A DNA stretch of 64,000 nucleotides from Roseomonas indoligenes (GCF_017813365.1 NZ_JAGIZA010000014.1:62001-126000); one strand, 5' to 3'; numbered from the stretch's first letter, positions 1-9,222 are shown. Program-made: numbers and translations. The notes: generated from the sequence alone by a model not told the origin.

Positions 1-575
1 TTCAGGGCCGCTTCCCCGCCGTGAGGGTGGAGGAGGACCGCATCTTCATCATCGACGGGCCGGTCTGGACCTCCGCCGGCATGACGGCCGGCGTGGATCT
101 GGCCCTGGCCATGGTGGAGAAGGACCTGGGCGGGGAGATCGCGCGCTCCGTTGCCCGCAAGCTGGTGATGTACCACCGCCGCGCCGGCGGGCAGACGCAG
201 CACTCGGAGCTGCTGGATCTGGCGCCGAAGTCGGACCGCATCCAGGCCGCGCTGACCTTCGCGCGCCGGAACCTGCGGGCGGAGCTCTCGGTGGAGGAAC
301 TCGCCGGGGCCGCGGCCCTCAGCCCACGCCAGTTCAGCCGCGCCTTCCGCGCCGAGACCGGCCAGTCCCCCGCCAAGGCCGTGGAGGGGCTGCGGGTGGA
401 GGCGGCGCGGCTGATGCTGGAGCGGACGCGCCATCCCGTGGAGGTCGTGGCGCGCGAGAGCGGCTTCGACGACCCGGAGCGGATGCGCCGCGCCTTCCTC
501 CGCGCCTTCGGCCAGCCGCCGCAGAGCCTCCGCCGGGCCGGCCAGCTCGCGGCGGGCGGCCACCTCGAGGACTGA
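1..575 (+). CDS. GlxA-type AraC family regulator, C-terminal part (5' end outside window)
   Basis: The open frame runs in from the left edge (first whole codon at base 3), so the gene is cut. The visible part starts at the end of a DJ-1/PfpI-like sensor domain (GPVWTSAGMTAGVDLALAMVE), which is the hallmark of GlxA-type regulators. About 90 residues of AraC helix-turn-helix DNA-binding domain follow (from SDRIQAALTFARRNL to QPPQSLRRAG). Proteins of this family are soluble transcription regulators whose N-terminal domain resembles an amidotransferase but is usually not catalytic. The ligand and targets cannot be read from this fragment. It converges on the hydrolase gene downstream, about 30 bases away. 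Confidence 0.9.
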   Translation, partial: QGRFPAVRVEEDRIFIIDGPVWTSAGMTAGVDLALAMVEKDLGGEIARSVARKLVMYHRRAGGQTQHSELLDLAPKSDRIQAALTFARRNLRAELSVEELAGAAALSPRQFSRAFRAETGQSPAKAVEGLRVEAARLMLERTRHPVEVVARESGFDDPERMRRAFLRAFGQPPQSLRRAGQLAAGGHLED

Positions 576-605
576 CCCGGCGGGCTCCGCGGCGGACGGG
601 CGCCC

Positions 606-1478
606 CTACCCCTTCCCGCCGCGCAGGAACACGGAGATGTGGGCGGCCACGGGGCCGGGATGGTGGTGGTGCGGCGCGTTGCCTGTGCCTGGCAGGGTGA
701 TGACCTGGAGCGTCGGCAACTGCTGGCTCAGCGCGTACCAGTTCTCCACGGGATAGCCGATGTCGTGGTCGCCGCCGACATGCAGGATCGGGATGCCAGT
801 GGTGCGGAGCGCGGCCAGTACCGCGTCCGAAGGGAAGAGGGGCTGGCGCGGCGCGTCGCCGAGTTGCGCGGCCGCCCACTCCCAGGGCACCTCAGCGCTG
901 CGGCCGGCCTCGCGTAGCACCAGCCGCTCGGCCGATCTTCGCGCCGCTTCCAGGCCCTTCCCGGACCGGTCCCCGAAGAACAGGACCGCCTCGTCCTCCA
1001 GGCTGCACTCGGGCTTCGTGGCGATGTCGTAGAAGAGCTGCTCCGCCTGGCGCGCGCTCGGGCCCGGCGGGGCGGTGCCGATGAGCACCACGTGGCTGAG
1101 CAGCGCGGGAATGCGGGCCAGGGCGGCCTGGGCGACCATGCCGCCGAGCGACCAGCCGCCCACCGCCACCGGGCCGAGCCCCAGCGCCCCGGACAGGTCG
1201 CGCAGGTCCTCCACCATCTCCAGCGGGTTGTAGCTGCGCTCCCCGGTCGAGAGGCCGAGGCCGCTGTGGTCGAAGACGATCACCCGGATGCCGTGGCCCG
1301 CCAGCGCGTCGAGGAAGGCCGGATCCCAGCTGTCCATTGTGCCGCGGAACCGGTTGCAGAGCAGAAGGGGGACTCCCTCCCCGATAGAGCGGTAGGCGAG
1401 CTGCCGACCGCTGGCCTCGACGCGCCGGTTGGGCGCGGTGACGGCGCCTGGCCTGTCCGCTTTGGTGCGGCGGGGCAT
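606..1478 (-). CDS. alpha/beta hydrolase
   Basis: This is a 290-residue soluble alpha/beta hydrolase. The nucleophile elbow is GGWSLGG (Ser110), a conserved RFRGTMDSWDPAFLD stretch near residues 43-57 forms the oxyanion-side region, and the C-terminal histidine cluster (APHHHHP) supplies the likely catalytic His. The start follows AAGGAG at good spacing. It lies 73 bases downstream of the cytochrome c gene on the same strand, so it may be read with the molybdenum hydroxylase operon. A close paralogue is at 35603-36478. Substrate unknown; no signal peptide is seen. Confidence 0.85.
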   Translation of the reverse strand: MPRRTKADRPGAVTAPNRRVEASGRQLAYRSIGEGVPLLLCNRFRGTMDSWDPAFLDALAGHGIRVIVFDHSGLGLSTGERSYNPLEMVEDLRDLSGALGLGPVAVGGWSLGGMVAQAALARIPALLSHVVLIGTAPPGPSARQAEQLFYDIATKPECSLEDEAVLFFGDRSGKGLEAARRSAERLVLREAGRSAEVPWEWAAAQLGDAPRQPLFPSDAVLAALRTTGIPILHVGGDHDIGYPVENWYALSQQLPTLQVITLPGTGNAPHHHHPGPVAAHISVFLRGGKG

Positions 1479-1551
1479 GCTTTCTCCTTGATGGGCCCGC
1501 GCCGGGGTCGCGGGCGTCTTGCTCCGCCGGCGGCGGATGGCCCGGGAAACA

Positions 1552-1917
1552 TCAGGGCGCCGGGCTGCCCTGCAGGAAGGCGATGATGTCGGCCCTGTCG
1601 GCCTCCCCCGCCACGCGCACCGCCATCCGCGTGCCCGGCACCTTGCCCGTGGGGTTGGCGAGGTAGGCGTCGAGCTGGTCTGGGGTCCACTGAATGCCGG
1701 CGCCCTTCAGCGCGGGCGAGTAGCCGAACCCCTGCGCGGAAGCGGCGGCACGCCCCACCACCCCCTGTAGATGCGGCCCCACGCCGTTGCGGGGCTGCGC
1801 CACCTGGTGACAGACGGCGCACTGCCGCTGGAACAGGGTCTTGCCCTTGTCCGCATCGGCGGCGAAGGCCGGGACTGACAGCGCGACGAGGACCATCGAC
1901 AGGAGGAAGGGGCGCAT
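1552..1917 (-). CDS. small periplasmic class I cytochrome c
   Basis: This 121-residue protein begins with a Sec signal peptide ending near VPAFAA (residue 20). It has one haem-binding motif, CAVCH (Cys33, Cys36, His37), and a likely distal ligand in PGTRM (Met98). Its start codon overlaps the stop codon of the molybdenum subunit gene (ATGA at 1916-1919 on the minus strand), so the two are translationally coupled. In this type of hydroxylase, electrons leave the 2Fe-2S centres to a cytochrome c, and this protein is the natural acceptor. A relative with the same PGTRM and ADLIAYL/ADIIAFL features is encoded at 31452-31895. Confidence 0.9.
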   Translation of the reverse strand: MRPFLLSMVLVALSVPAFAADADKGKTLFQRQCAVCHQVAQPRNGVGPHLQGVVGRAAASAQGFGYSPALKGAGIQWTPDQLDAYLANPTGKVPGTRMAVRVAGEADRADIIAFLQGSPAP

Positions 1918-4124
1918 CAGACGGCTCCGAAGCGGGTCTTGGAGAGGGGAAGGCTGCGGACGCGCTGGCCGGTGAGGGCCGCGACCGCGTTGGCGACGGC
2001 GGGCGGCACCCCCGGCAGGCCGGGCTCGCCGATGCCGCCCATGGGCGCGCCGCTCTCGACGATGCGCACGTGCACGCGCGGCATCCGCGTGCGGTTCAGG
2101 ATGGGGTAGGCATCGAAGTTGCGGGCCTGCGGCGCACCCTTCTCGTAGACCACCTCCTCCAGCAGGGAGGAGGAGAGGCCGAGCGCTACCGCCGACTGCA
2201 CCTGGTTGGTGATGATGGCCGGGTTCACGACCGAGCCCGGGTCGATCGCCACCCAGACCTCGTGGACCTGCACCTCGCCCTCCGCGATGGAGACTTCGGC
2301 GATCGTCGCCACCTCCGTATTGAAGGCGCTGGCCAGGGCGACGCCGCGCGCGCGCTTCCCACCCTCGGCCTCGTATGGGCCGCGCTTCCAGCCCCCGGAG
2401 AGGTCGCCCACGGCCCGCAGCAGGTCGCGCTGGCGCGGGCTGTCCTTCAGCAGCTCCATCCGCAGCGCGAAGGGGTCCTTGCCCCCGGCCGCCGCGATCT
2501 CGTCCAGGAAGGATTCGTAGAAGAACTCGTTCATGGAGTGGCCGACGGAGCGCCAGAAGGCGATCACCGCGGGCTGGGGGTGCTTCACGCAGTCAATACG
2601 CCGGTTGGGAATGGCGTAGGGCCGCTCCACGATGCCCTCCACCATGGAGGGATCCACGGGCGGGTTGCCCATGGCCGCGCCGAAGTAGCGGCCGATCGGC
2701 CCCTCCCCGACCACCGCGACGTGCAGGGCCACGGGCATGCCGTTCGCGTCCAGCCCGGCCCTGAAGCGGGTAAAGCCCATGGGGCGCACCGCGTCGCGCG
2801 CGAATTCCTCCTCCCGGCTCCAGATCACCTTCACCGGGCGCCCCACCGCCTTGGCGAGCTGGATGGCCTGCTGAAAGGGGTTGGCGAAGTCGTAGAGGAA
2901 GTGGCGGCCGAAGAAGCCGCCGAGCATGGGGGAGTGCAGCTTCACCTGCTCCGGCCTCAGCCCCGCGACCTGGGCGGCGGCCCCCTGGAACAGCTCCGGC
3001 ATCTGGTTCGGCAGCCATAGCTCCAGCGTGCCGTCCGCGTTGAAGCGCGCGAGGGCGGAGGGTGGCTCCAGCTGCGCGTGGGAGAGGTAGGGCGCGTCGT
3101 ACTCCGCCTCGATCATCTTCGCCGCGCCGCGCAGCGCCGCCTCGGCGTCGCCCTTCTCCTCCGCCACCGCGCCCGTGCCGCGCTCGGCCCTCAGCGCGGC
3201 CAGCATGCCGGCAGAGGAGAAGTCCTCGGGCAGTCCGCCCTGTCCGGGCTTCCAATCCACCTTCAGCGTCTCCACCGCGCGGCGGGCGCGCCACCAGCTG
3301 TCGGCGACCACCGCTACGGCGTCCTTCAGCCGGTGGATGGAGTGGACGCCGGGCATGGCGCGCACCTCCGCCTCGTTCAGGAAATCACCCGCCTCCGCGC
3401 CGATGCGCGGCGCGTGCTGCACGGCGGCCTGCAGCATGCCGTCCACGCGGGTGTCGATGCTGTAGGCAGCGCGGCCCGTGGACTTGTCGCGCATGTCCAG
3501 CCGGGCGAAGGGCTTGCCGATGTAGCGGAAGGTCTTCGGGTCGCGCAGCCTCACGCTCTCGGCCGGGGGCAGCGCCATCGCCTCGCCAGCCAGGGCGGCG
3601 TAAGTCAGGCGGCGGCCGCTCCCCCGGTGCAGCACCTGCCCGTTCTCGGTCACCAGCTGCTCCGGCCGCACCTTCCAGCGCGTGGCGGCGGCGCGCACCA
3701 GCATATCCCGCGCGGTCGCCCCCAGCCGCCGCATGATCGCGTAGGAGGATCGGGTGGAGGAGGAGCCGCCCGTCATCCGCATCCCGTCCACCACCGCGTA
3801 GTCGAGCCCGGGCGGCGCGCACTCCACCTCAAAGCGCGCGGGATCGACGTCCAGCTCCTCCCCCATGATCTGCGCCATGGTGGTGGCGATACCCTGCCCG
3901 CCCTCCACGAAGGGAGAGAGCAGCCGGAAGCGCCCGTCCGGGTGGATCTCCAGGAAGGCGCTGACGCGCGTGCCCGGGGGCGGCGGGGTGGCACCCTCCG
4001 CACGGGCCATGCGCCGGGGCAGCGAGGCCCCGAGGACCAGGGCTCCGAGCGTCACGCCGAGGCCGCGCCGGGAGAGGCGCGGGCCCGCAGCCGCGCGCGC
4101 GAAAGGTGGGATCATGCCGTCCAT
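1917..4124 (-). CDS. molybdopterin-binding subunit, xanthine dehydrogenase/IorB-like family
   Basis: This 735-residue protein has a Tat leader (SRRGLGVTLGALVLGASL, about residues 18-35), as in periplasm-facing IorB-type aldehyde or N-heterocycle dehydrogenases. It contains the cofactor-contact stretch GGSSSTRSSY, the FGRHFLYDF segment, and near the C-terminus GGIGEPGLPGVPPA, whose Glu is the expected catalytic base of the family. Start 4124 follows GAGGAGG. It lies 12 bases after the 2Fe-2S subunit gene and overlaps the cytochrome c gene, giving a three-subunit enzyme. IorB/NicB homologues oxidise N-heterocycles or aldehydes; the substrate here is not determined. Confidence 0.9.
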   Translation of the reverse strand: MDGMIPPFARAAAGPRLSRRGLGVTLGALVLGASLPRRMARAEGATPPPPGTRVSAFLEIHPDGRFRLLSPFVEGGQGIATTMAQIMGEELDVDPARFEVECAPPGLDYAVVDGMRMTGGSSSTRSSYAIMRRLGATARDMLVRAAATRWKVRPEQLVTENGQVLHRGSGRRLTYAALAGEAMALPPAESVRLRDPKTFRYIGKPFARLDMRDKSTGRAAYSIDTRVDGMLQAAVQHAPRIGAEAGDFLNEAEVRAMPGVHSIHRLKDAVAVVADSWWRARRAVETLKVDWKPGQGGLPEDFSSAGMLAALRAERGTGAVAEEKGDAEAALRGAAKMIEAEYDAPYLSHAQLEPPSALARFNADGTLELWLPNQMPELFQGAAAQVAGLRPEQVKLHSPMLGGFFGRHFLYDFANPFQQAIQLAKAVGRPVKVIWSREEEFARDAVRPMGFTRFRAGLDANGMPVALHVAVVGEGPIGRYFGAAMGNPPVDPSMVEGIVERPYAIPNRRIDCVKHPQPAVIAFWRSVGHSMNEFFYESFLDEIAAAGGKDPFALRMELLKDSPRQRDLLRAVGDLSGGWKRGPYEAEGGKRARGVALASAFNTEVATIAEVSIAEGEVQVHEVWVAIDPGSVVNPAIITNQVQSAVALGLSSSLLEEVVYEKGAPQARNFDAYPILNRTRMPRVHVRIVESGAPMGGIGEPGLPGVPPAVANAVAALTGQRVRSLPLSKTRFGAV

Positions 4125-4136
4125 CTCCGCCCCTCC

Positions 4137-4589
4137 TCAAGCCGCCGAGGCGGCGTGGCGGACGGCGTCCGCGATGTTGTTGTAGGTGCCGCAGCGGCAG
4201 AGATTCGTCATCGCGGCGGCGATGTCCTCGTCTGTCGGCTTCGGCGTCTGCTGCAGCAGCGCGGTGGCGGCGATCACCTGGCCGGACTGGCAGTAGCCGC
4301 ACTGCGGCACCTCCCCACCCACCCAGGCCGCCACGACCTTCTTGCCCACCGGCAGCGTCTCGATCGCCTCGATGGTGGTGATCTGCGTGCCCACCGCGCT
4401 CTCCACGGGCGTGACGCAGGAGCGTGTGGCCTGCCCGTCCAGCAGCACGGAGCAGGCGCCGCACTGGGCGATGCCGCAGCCGTACTTCGTGCCGGTCATG
4501 CCGAGCGTGTCGCGCAGCACCCAGAGAAGGGGCGTATCGCCCTCCACATCGACATGGCGGGTCGTGCCGTTGATGGTCAGCTCGATCAT
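4137..4589 (-). CDS. (2Fe-2S)-binding subunit of molybdenum hydroxylase, IorA-like
   Basis: This is a 150-residue two-domain iron-sulfur subunit of normal family length. The plant-ferredoxin-like cluster uses Cys38, Cys43, Cys46 and Cys58. The second, helical cluster domain uses Cys97 and Cys100 (CGYC) and Cys131 and Cys133 (CRC). There is no FAD subunit nearby, as expected for IorAB-type enzymes that pass electrons to cytochrome c. The start follows AGGAGG. It is the first gene of the operon and faces the AraC regulator at 4890 across about 300 bases. Confidence 0.93.
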   Translation of the reverse strand: MIELTINGTTRHVDVEGDTPLLWVLRDTLGMTGTKYGCGIAQCGACSVLLDGQATRSCVTPVESAVGTQITTIEAIETLPVGKKVVAAWVGGEVPQCGYCQSGQVIAATALLQQTPKPTDEDIAAAMTNLCRCGTYNNIADAVRHAASAA

Positions 4590-4889
4590 GCGGCCTCCTG
4601 GGATAGTGCTTCGGCGTCCTGCGCCACTCGAGGCGCGCGGACGGGAAGCGGCGACAAGGCCCGGACCCTAGGCCCCGCTCCCCCTGGCGGACTTGTCGTT
4701 TTCGCTTCCCTCAGCACGTGGGCGCTTTCCCGCCCGGGGCGGGCCGAAAAGGCGGGTGCAAAAACGGGGGGCGGGACTTTTAACACCGCTTTACTCACGC
4801 CCCCCGCGGCGGCGGGGGCATGAGACTGGCACGGGTCGCACCGCGCCGAGGACGGCAAGGGGCGGGCCCGGGCAGGAAAGGGCCGCCCC
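4590..4889. promoter_or_regulatory. divergent promoter region with GC-rich inverted repeat
   Basis: This 300-base gap separates the iron-sulfur subunit gene from the divergent AraC gene and must hold both promoters. A perfect 9-base inverted repeat, CGGGGGGCG at 4765-4773 and CGCCCCCCG at 4798-4806, flanks a more AT-rich stretch (ACTTTTAACACCGCTTTACT) nearest the AraC gene. It could be an operator or a cruciform/hairpin. There is no T-run, so a simple intrinsic terminator is unlikely. No other gene is apparent. Confidence 0.35.
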
Positions 4890-5498
4890 ATGCAGACGAG
4901 CTTCGCCAACCCGGTCGCCGCCGGTCACCTCATCCCCGCCAGCCACATCGAGCGGCTGGCCGCGCTGCTGGACGCGCCGCAGGGCCACGCCGCCGCCGAT
5001 GCGCGGGCGCTGCAATCCGTGCTGCTGCGGGCCAACGCCATGGTCTCGGCCATGCTGCGCGCCGAGCCGGAGCCGCGTCCGCTGCCCACGCCGCGCCGCG
5101 GCTGCGCGGGGCTGGCGCCGTGGCAGCAGAAGCGCGTGCGCGACTTGGTGGAGGAGCGGATGCACGAGAGCCTCTCCGTGGTCGAGATGGCCGCCGCCGC
5201 GCGGCTGAGCCGCAGCTTCTTCTCCCGCGCCTTCAGCGCCTCCTTCGGCTGCTCGCCGCACGCCTACGTCATGGATCGGCGCATCGCCCGCGCGCAGGCG
5301 CTGATGCAGGAAGGGGATGAGCCGCTCGCGCAGATCGCCGTGGCCTGCGGGCTCTCGGACCAGGCGCACCTCTCCCGCCTCTTCCGCCGTCACGCGGGCA
5401 TGACGCCCTCCGCCTGGCGCCGGCGCGCGCAGGTCGGGCGCGGCAGCACGCCGTCCCGCGGCATCGTGGACGGGAACGCTGCGCTGGCGGTGGGCTAG
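4890..5498 (+). CDS. AraC family transcriptional regulator
   Basis: This 202-residue protein carries a C-terminal AraC-type double helix-turn-helix (about residues 82-185; LSVVEMAAAARLSRSFFSRAF, then QIAVACGLSDQAHLSRLFRRHAG). The N-terminal ~75 residues have no recognisable sugar-binding or DJ-1 domain. It is transcribed away from the molybdenum hydroxylase operon, which is its most likely target. The gene for a small histidine kinase follows after nine bases, suggesting co-expression. Confidence 0.9.
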   Translation: MQTSFANPVAAGHLIPASHIERLAALLDAPQGHAAADARALQSVLLRANAMVSAMLRAEPEPRPLPTPRRGCAGLAPWQQKRVRDLVEERMHESLSVVEMAAAARLSRSFFSRAFSASFGCSPHAYVMDRRIARAQALMQEGDEPLAQIAVACGLSDQAHLSRLFRRHAGMTPSAWRRRAQVGRGSTPSRGIVDGNAALAVG

Positions 5499-5507
5499 GG
5501 GCTGGCC

Positions 5508-6329
5508 ATGTGGGTCCAGGCCCTGCCGCCCTCCTACTCCGACCTGCCGATACAGGAGGTGCTGTTGATCGAGCCAGCCATGCCCCGCGCCGCGCAAGGG
5601 CGGGAACGGGACGTGCTGCACGGTGACCTGCGGCGCCTGGCCGCGCTGGGGGAGATGACGGCCGCGGCGGTGCACGACTTCAACAACCTCCTCCAGGTCG
5701 TCGTCAGCGCGCTCCGCGTGATCGAGGGCCAGCTGGACCCGGTGCCCGCGCAGGAGGTGAAGGACCTCTTCGCCCAGGGGCTCTCGGCCGCCCAGCGCGC
5801 CGCCTTCCTTTCGCGCCGCCTGCTCTCCTACGGCACGGCTAGCGGGGGCGCCGCCGCGCGTCTGGAGATCGGCGCGGCGCTGCGTGGCTCAATGCCGATG
5901 CTGGGCTGGATACTCGGCGGCCGGATCGGGCTGCGGCAGGCGCTGCACGAGGAGCCCATGGTGGTGGAGTGCTGCGCCAACGAGCTGGAGCAGGTGCTGC
6001 TGAACCTCGCCGCGAACGCGCGGGATGCCATGTCCGGTGCGGGCACCCTCACGCTCCGCAGCGAGATCGTGCCTGCATCTTCGCTCTCCTGGCCCACCCG
6101 CAGCGTGGTTGCCGTTTCTGTCGTGGACGACGGGTGCGGCATGCCGGAAGATGTGCAGGCGCGGGCCTTCGATCGCTACTTCACCACGAAGGGTGCCGAG
6201 GGGTCGGGAATCGGCCTCTTCGCCGTGCGGGAGTTCGCGCGGAGGAACGGGGGCGACGCCTGGCTCCGCAGCGCCCCGGGCCAGGGCACCACGGTGACGG
6301 TGGCGCTGCCCTGCCGGCCGCTGGACTAG
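5508..6329 (+). CDS. small soluble histidine kinase
   Basis: This is a 273-residue histidine kinase with no membrane segment and no PAS or other sensor domain. The phosphoacceptor region is LAALGEMTAAAVHDFNNLLQ with His56 (HDFNN type, as in many hybrid kinases). The ATPase domain has an N-box (ANELEQVLLNLAANARDAM), a G1 box (DDGCGM) and a G2 box (GSGIGLFAVREF). No receiver domain is fused and none is encoded beside it. It follows the AraC gene closely, so input and output partners are unclear. An internal ATG at 5580 is an alternative start that would still keep the kinase core. Confidence 0.85.
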   Translation: MWVQALPPSYSDLPIQEVLLIEPAMPRAAQGRERDVLHGDLRRLAALGEMTAAAVHDFNNLLQVVVSALRVIEGQLDPVPAQEVKDLFAQGLSAAQRAAFLSRRLLSYGTASGGAAARLEIGAALRGSMPMLGWILGGRIGLRQALHEEPMVVECCANELEQVLLNLAANARDAMSGAGTLTLRSEIVPASSLSWPTRSVVAVSVVDDGCGMPEDVQARAFDRYFTTKGAEGSGIGLFAVREFARRNGGDAWLRSAPGQGTTVTVALPCRPLD

Positions 6330-6341
6330 GGGCTGCCATGC

Positions 6342-6367
6342 CCGTGGCGGTTTGCCACGGCCTTTTT
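6342..6367 (+). terminator. intrinsic terminator after histidine kinase gene
   Basis: A 7-base perfect stem, CCGTGGC at 6342-6348 and GCCACGG at 6354-6360, closes a five-base loop and is followed by CCTTTTTG. It lies 12 bases past the kinase stop codon, as a Rho-independent terminator would. Confidence 0.75.
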
Positions 6368-6459
6368 GCGGGTGCTAAATGCGACGGACCTGATCGAGTG
6401 ATGACCTCGCGCCGGGGGCGGCCTGCCGTTTCCTTCCGGGGTCGGAGGGCCACGGCTGC

Positions 6460-9222
6460 ATGGCACGAGAGAGTTTCGTCTTCGGCTCCTTCCGCCTCGA
6501 TCCCGCGCAGCAGCTCCTGACCAAGAACGGGCACCCGCTGGCGCTCGGCGCCCGCGCCCTGGCCATCCTCGCCCTGCTGGCGGAGCGCGCGCCGGAGACG
6601 GTCGGCAACGCGGAGATCATGGCCCGCGTCTGGCCGGGGATCTTCGTGGAGGACGCGAACATCCGCGTCCACGTCTCCGGGCTACGGAAGGCGCTCGGGG
6701 AAGGCCACGGCATCGTCAACCATCCCGGCGCCGGCTACGCCCTCTCCACGCCGGTGCGCCGGTGCGGCGAGGAAGCCGGCGCGGCGCTGCCCGACGCGGC
6801 CGCAGCGCTGCTGGGGCGGGAGGAGGCGCTCGCCCACCTCTCCGAATCCCTCGCCCGGCACCGTCTCACCACCGTCATCGGGCCCGGCGGCATCGGCAAG
6901 ACCAGCTTGGCCCTTTCCACGGCGCAGGCCGTCGCCGGGCGCTTCCCGGAGGGCGTGCACTTCGTCGATGTCTCGCCGCTGCAGGACGCTTCGCTCCTCA
7001 CCGGCCGCGTGGCCTCGGCGCTGGGGCTGCGTCTGGCCGACGCCGATTCCGCGGCGGAGCTGGCGGCGGCGCTGCGCGACCGCGCGCTGCTGCTGGTCCT
7101 CGACAACCTCGAGCACGTGGTGGACGCCGCCGCCGTGCTGGTGGAGGAGCTGCAGGCCGGCGCGCCGGGCCTGTGCATCCTCGCCACCAGCCGGGAGCCG
7201 CTGCGCGCGGAGGGCGAGCACCTCTACCGCCTGCCGCCGCTGGGCCTGCCGCTGGCCGGGGAGGCGGAGCGCGACCCGGCGGGCGCCATGCGCCTCCCGG
7301 CCATGCGCCTCCTCGTGGAGCGCGCGGCGAGCAACGACCCGCCCTACGCCCTGTCGGAGTCCGAGGCGCCGCTCGCGGCCCGGCTCTGCCGCGCGCTGGA
7401 CGGGCTTCCGCTCGCCATCGAGCTGGCCGCGGCACGGCTGGGCAGCTTCAGCCTCCCCGCCCTCCTGTCGCACCTTGACGAGGCGCTCTCCACCCCGCTG
7501 GAAGGGGCCGGCCCCGCGCAGGCGCGGCATCGCACGCTGACCGCGACGCTGGACTGGAGCTACGGCCTGCTGCCGCCGGCGGAGCGCGCGCTGCTGGATC
7601 GGTTGGGCATCTTCTGCGGTGCCTTCTCGCTGGAGGCGGTGGGCGTCGTCGCCGCGGATGGCGACGACGAGGCGGTAAATGGACCGCGCCTCGGCGCCGC
7701 CATGGCGGTCGCGGGGCTTGCGGAGCTGATCGACAAGTCCCTCGTCGTCGCGGACCTCAGCGGCGAGCAGCCCTGGTACCGCCTGCTCGACACCATGCGG
7801 CACTACGCGCAGGGCAAGCTGGCCGGCACGGCGCTTTCCGCCCGGCTCTCCCGCCGCCACGCGGTGCGCGTCCTCGCACGGCTCGCCGAACTGGCCACAC
7901 CGAGCGCCCTGCAGGCGGAGCAGCGGCAGGCGGCGAACCGACGCCTTCTGGACGACGTGCGCGGCGCGCTGGACTGGGCGTTCTCGTCCTCGGGCGATCT
8001 CGGGCTCGGCCTCTCGCTCGCTACCGCCGCGGGGCCCTTCTACCTCCAGCTCTCCATGGCCGGGGAGTTCCGCCGCCAAGCCGGGCGCGCGCTGGACGCT
8101 ATCTCCGCCGCGCCCGATCAGCACCAGGCCGCCGAGATGGGCCTACTGCTCACCCTCGGCAGCGCGATCTACAACACGGATGGGGCGACGCCCGCTGTGT
8201 TCGACGCCTACTCCCGTGCCCTCGCCCTCGCCGAGGCGCTGGGCGACGTGGCGGCCAAGCGGCGCAGCCTTTGGGGGCTGTGGCTGCACGCCTTTGGCCT
8301 CGGCCACTACGCCGAGAGCCTGACTTATGCCCAGGCCTTCAGCGCCTGCACGCCGCCGGAGGAGGATCCGCTGCACGTGCGGGACCGGATCCCGGCCATG
8401 TCGCTGCACCACATGGGCGAACTGCGCCCGGCGCGCGAGCTGGCCGAGCAGGCGCTGAGGCGCCGGCCGCCGCAGGGCGGCAACGTCCTCGGCGGCTACC
8501 AGTTCGAGCACCGGGTCGCCATCCTCGGCGGCCTCTCGCGCGTGCTCTGGCTGCAGGGCCACGCCGACCAGGCGCGGGCGGCCGCGCGGGACAGCCTGGA
8601 GGAAGGGCTGAAGGGCGGCCACGCCCTCTCGATCCTCTTCACGCTCAATCTCGGCCAGTGCTTCATCGCTCACGTCAGCGGCACGCCGGAAGATGCGCGG
8701 GACGCGGCCGAGCTCATGCTTTCCACCGCGCGCGGCAATGCGCTGCCCTATTGGCTACGCTACGGCCAGGTCTATCGCCGCGCCGCGGCGGTGGGGTTCG
8801 GAGAGGCGCTGGATGACGAGGCAGCATTCCTGCACGGCCCCCCCTGGAACAACGGGCAGGTGGAGCTGATCGCGACGCTCGGCCTCGGTTACGCTCACCC
8901 GCAGGGTTTCGCGCGGTTCGAGGGCGGAGAGGTCTTCTGGGGCTTGCCGGAGGTGTTCCGCCTGGAGGCGGGGCGACTGGCCGGTCGGGATCCCGCGGGC
9001 GCCGCCGCCCTTCTCGACCGCGCGGACGGGATCGCGGAGAGGCAGGGCGCCCTGGCCTGGAGGCTGCGGATCGCGATCAGCCGCGTCCGGCTCCTCGGGA
9101 GCGGGGCCGGCTCAGCACGGGCGTTGGAAGCGGTGCTGTCGCGCTTCACCGAAGGATTTGATACGCCCGATCTCGTCGCGGCACACCGGATGCTTTCCTC
9201 GGCGACGATGCGGGCGGGATGA
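6460..9222 (+). CDS. winged-helix/NB-ARC-like ATPase regulator (STAND type), copy 1
   Basis: This 920-residue soluble protein has an N-terminal OmpR/PhoB-type winged helix (about residues 5-97), then a STAND ATPase with Walker A GPGGIGKTS (141-149), Walker B LLLVLDN (210-216) and a sensor stretch CILATSREPL. A long helical, TPR-like C-terminal half follows. Such proteins are signal-responsive transcription regulators; the helical half normally senses the signal. The last 25 residues carry FTEGFDTPDL, a tail also found in the two regulators at 10226-13012 and 13232-16099. Its stop codon overlaps the start of a Bug binding protein gene (ATGA at 9219-9222). Confidence 0.88.
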   Translation: MARESFVFGSFRLDPAQQLLTKNGHPLALGARALAILALLAERAPETVGNAEIMARVWPGIFVEDANIRVHVSGLRKALGEGHGIVNHPGAGYALSTPVRRCGEEAGAALPDAAAALLGREEALAHLSESLARHRLTTVIGPGGIGKTSLALSTAQAVAGRFPEGVHFVDVSPLQDASLLTGRVASALGLRLADADSAAELAAALRDRALLLVLDNLEHVVDAAAVLVEELQAGAPGLCILATSREPLRAEGEHLYRLPPLGLPLAGEAERDPAGAMRLPAMRLLVERAASNDPPYALSESEAPLAARLCRALDGLPLAIELAAARLGSFSLPALLSHLDEALSTPLEGAGPAQARHRTLTATLDWSYGLLPPAERALLDRLGIFCGAFSLEAVGVVAADGDDEAVNGPRLGAAMAVAGLAELIDKSLVVADLSGEQPWYRLLDTMRHYAQGKLAGTALSARLSRRHAVRVLARLAELATPSALQAEQRQAANRRLLDDVRGALDWAFSSSGDLGLGLSLATAAGPFYLQLSMAGEFRRQAGRALDAISAAPDQHQAAEMGLLLTLGSAIYNTDGATPAVFDAYSRALALAEALGDVAAKRRSLWGLWLHAFGLGHYAESLTYAQAFSACTPPEEDPLHVRDRIPAMSLHHMGELRPARELAEQALRRRPPQGGNVLGGYQFEHRVAILGGLSRVLWLQGHADQARAAARDSLEEGLKGGHALSILFTLNLGQCFIAHVSGTPEDARDAAELMLSTARGNALPYWLRYGQVYRRAAAVGFGEALDDEAAFLHGPPWNNGQVELIATLGLGYAHPQGFARFEGGEVFWGLPEVFRLEAGRLAGRDPAGAAALLDRADGIAERQGALAWRLRIAISRVRLLGSGAGSARALEAVLSRFTEGFDTPDLVAAHRMLSSATMRAG

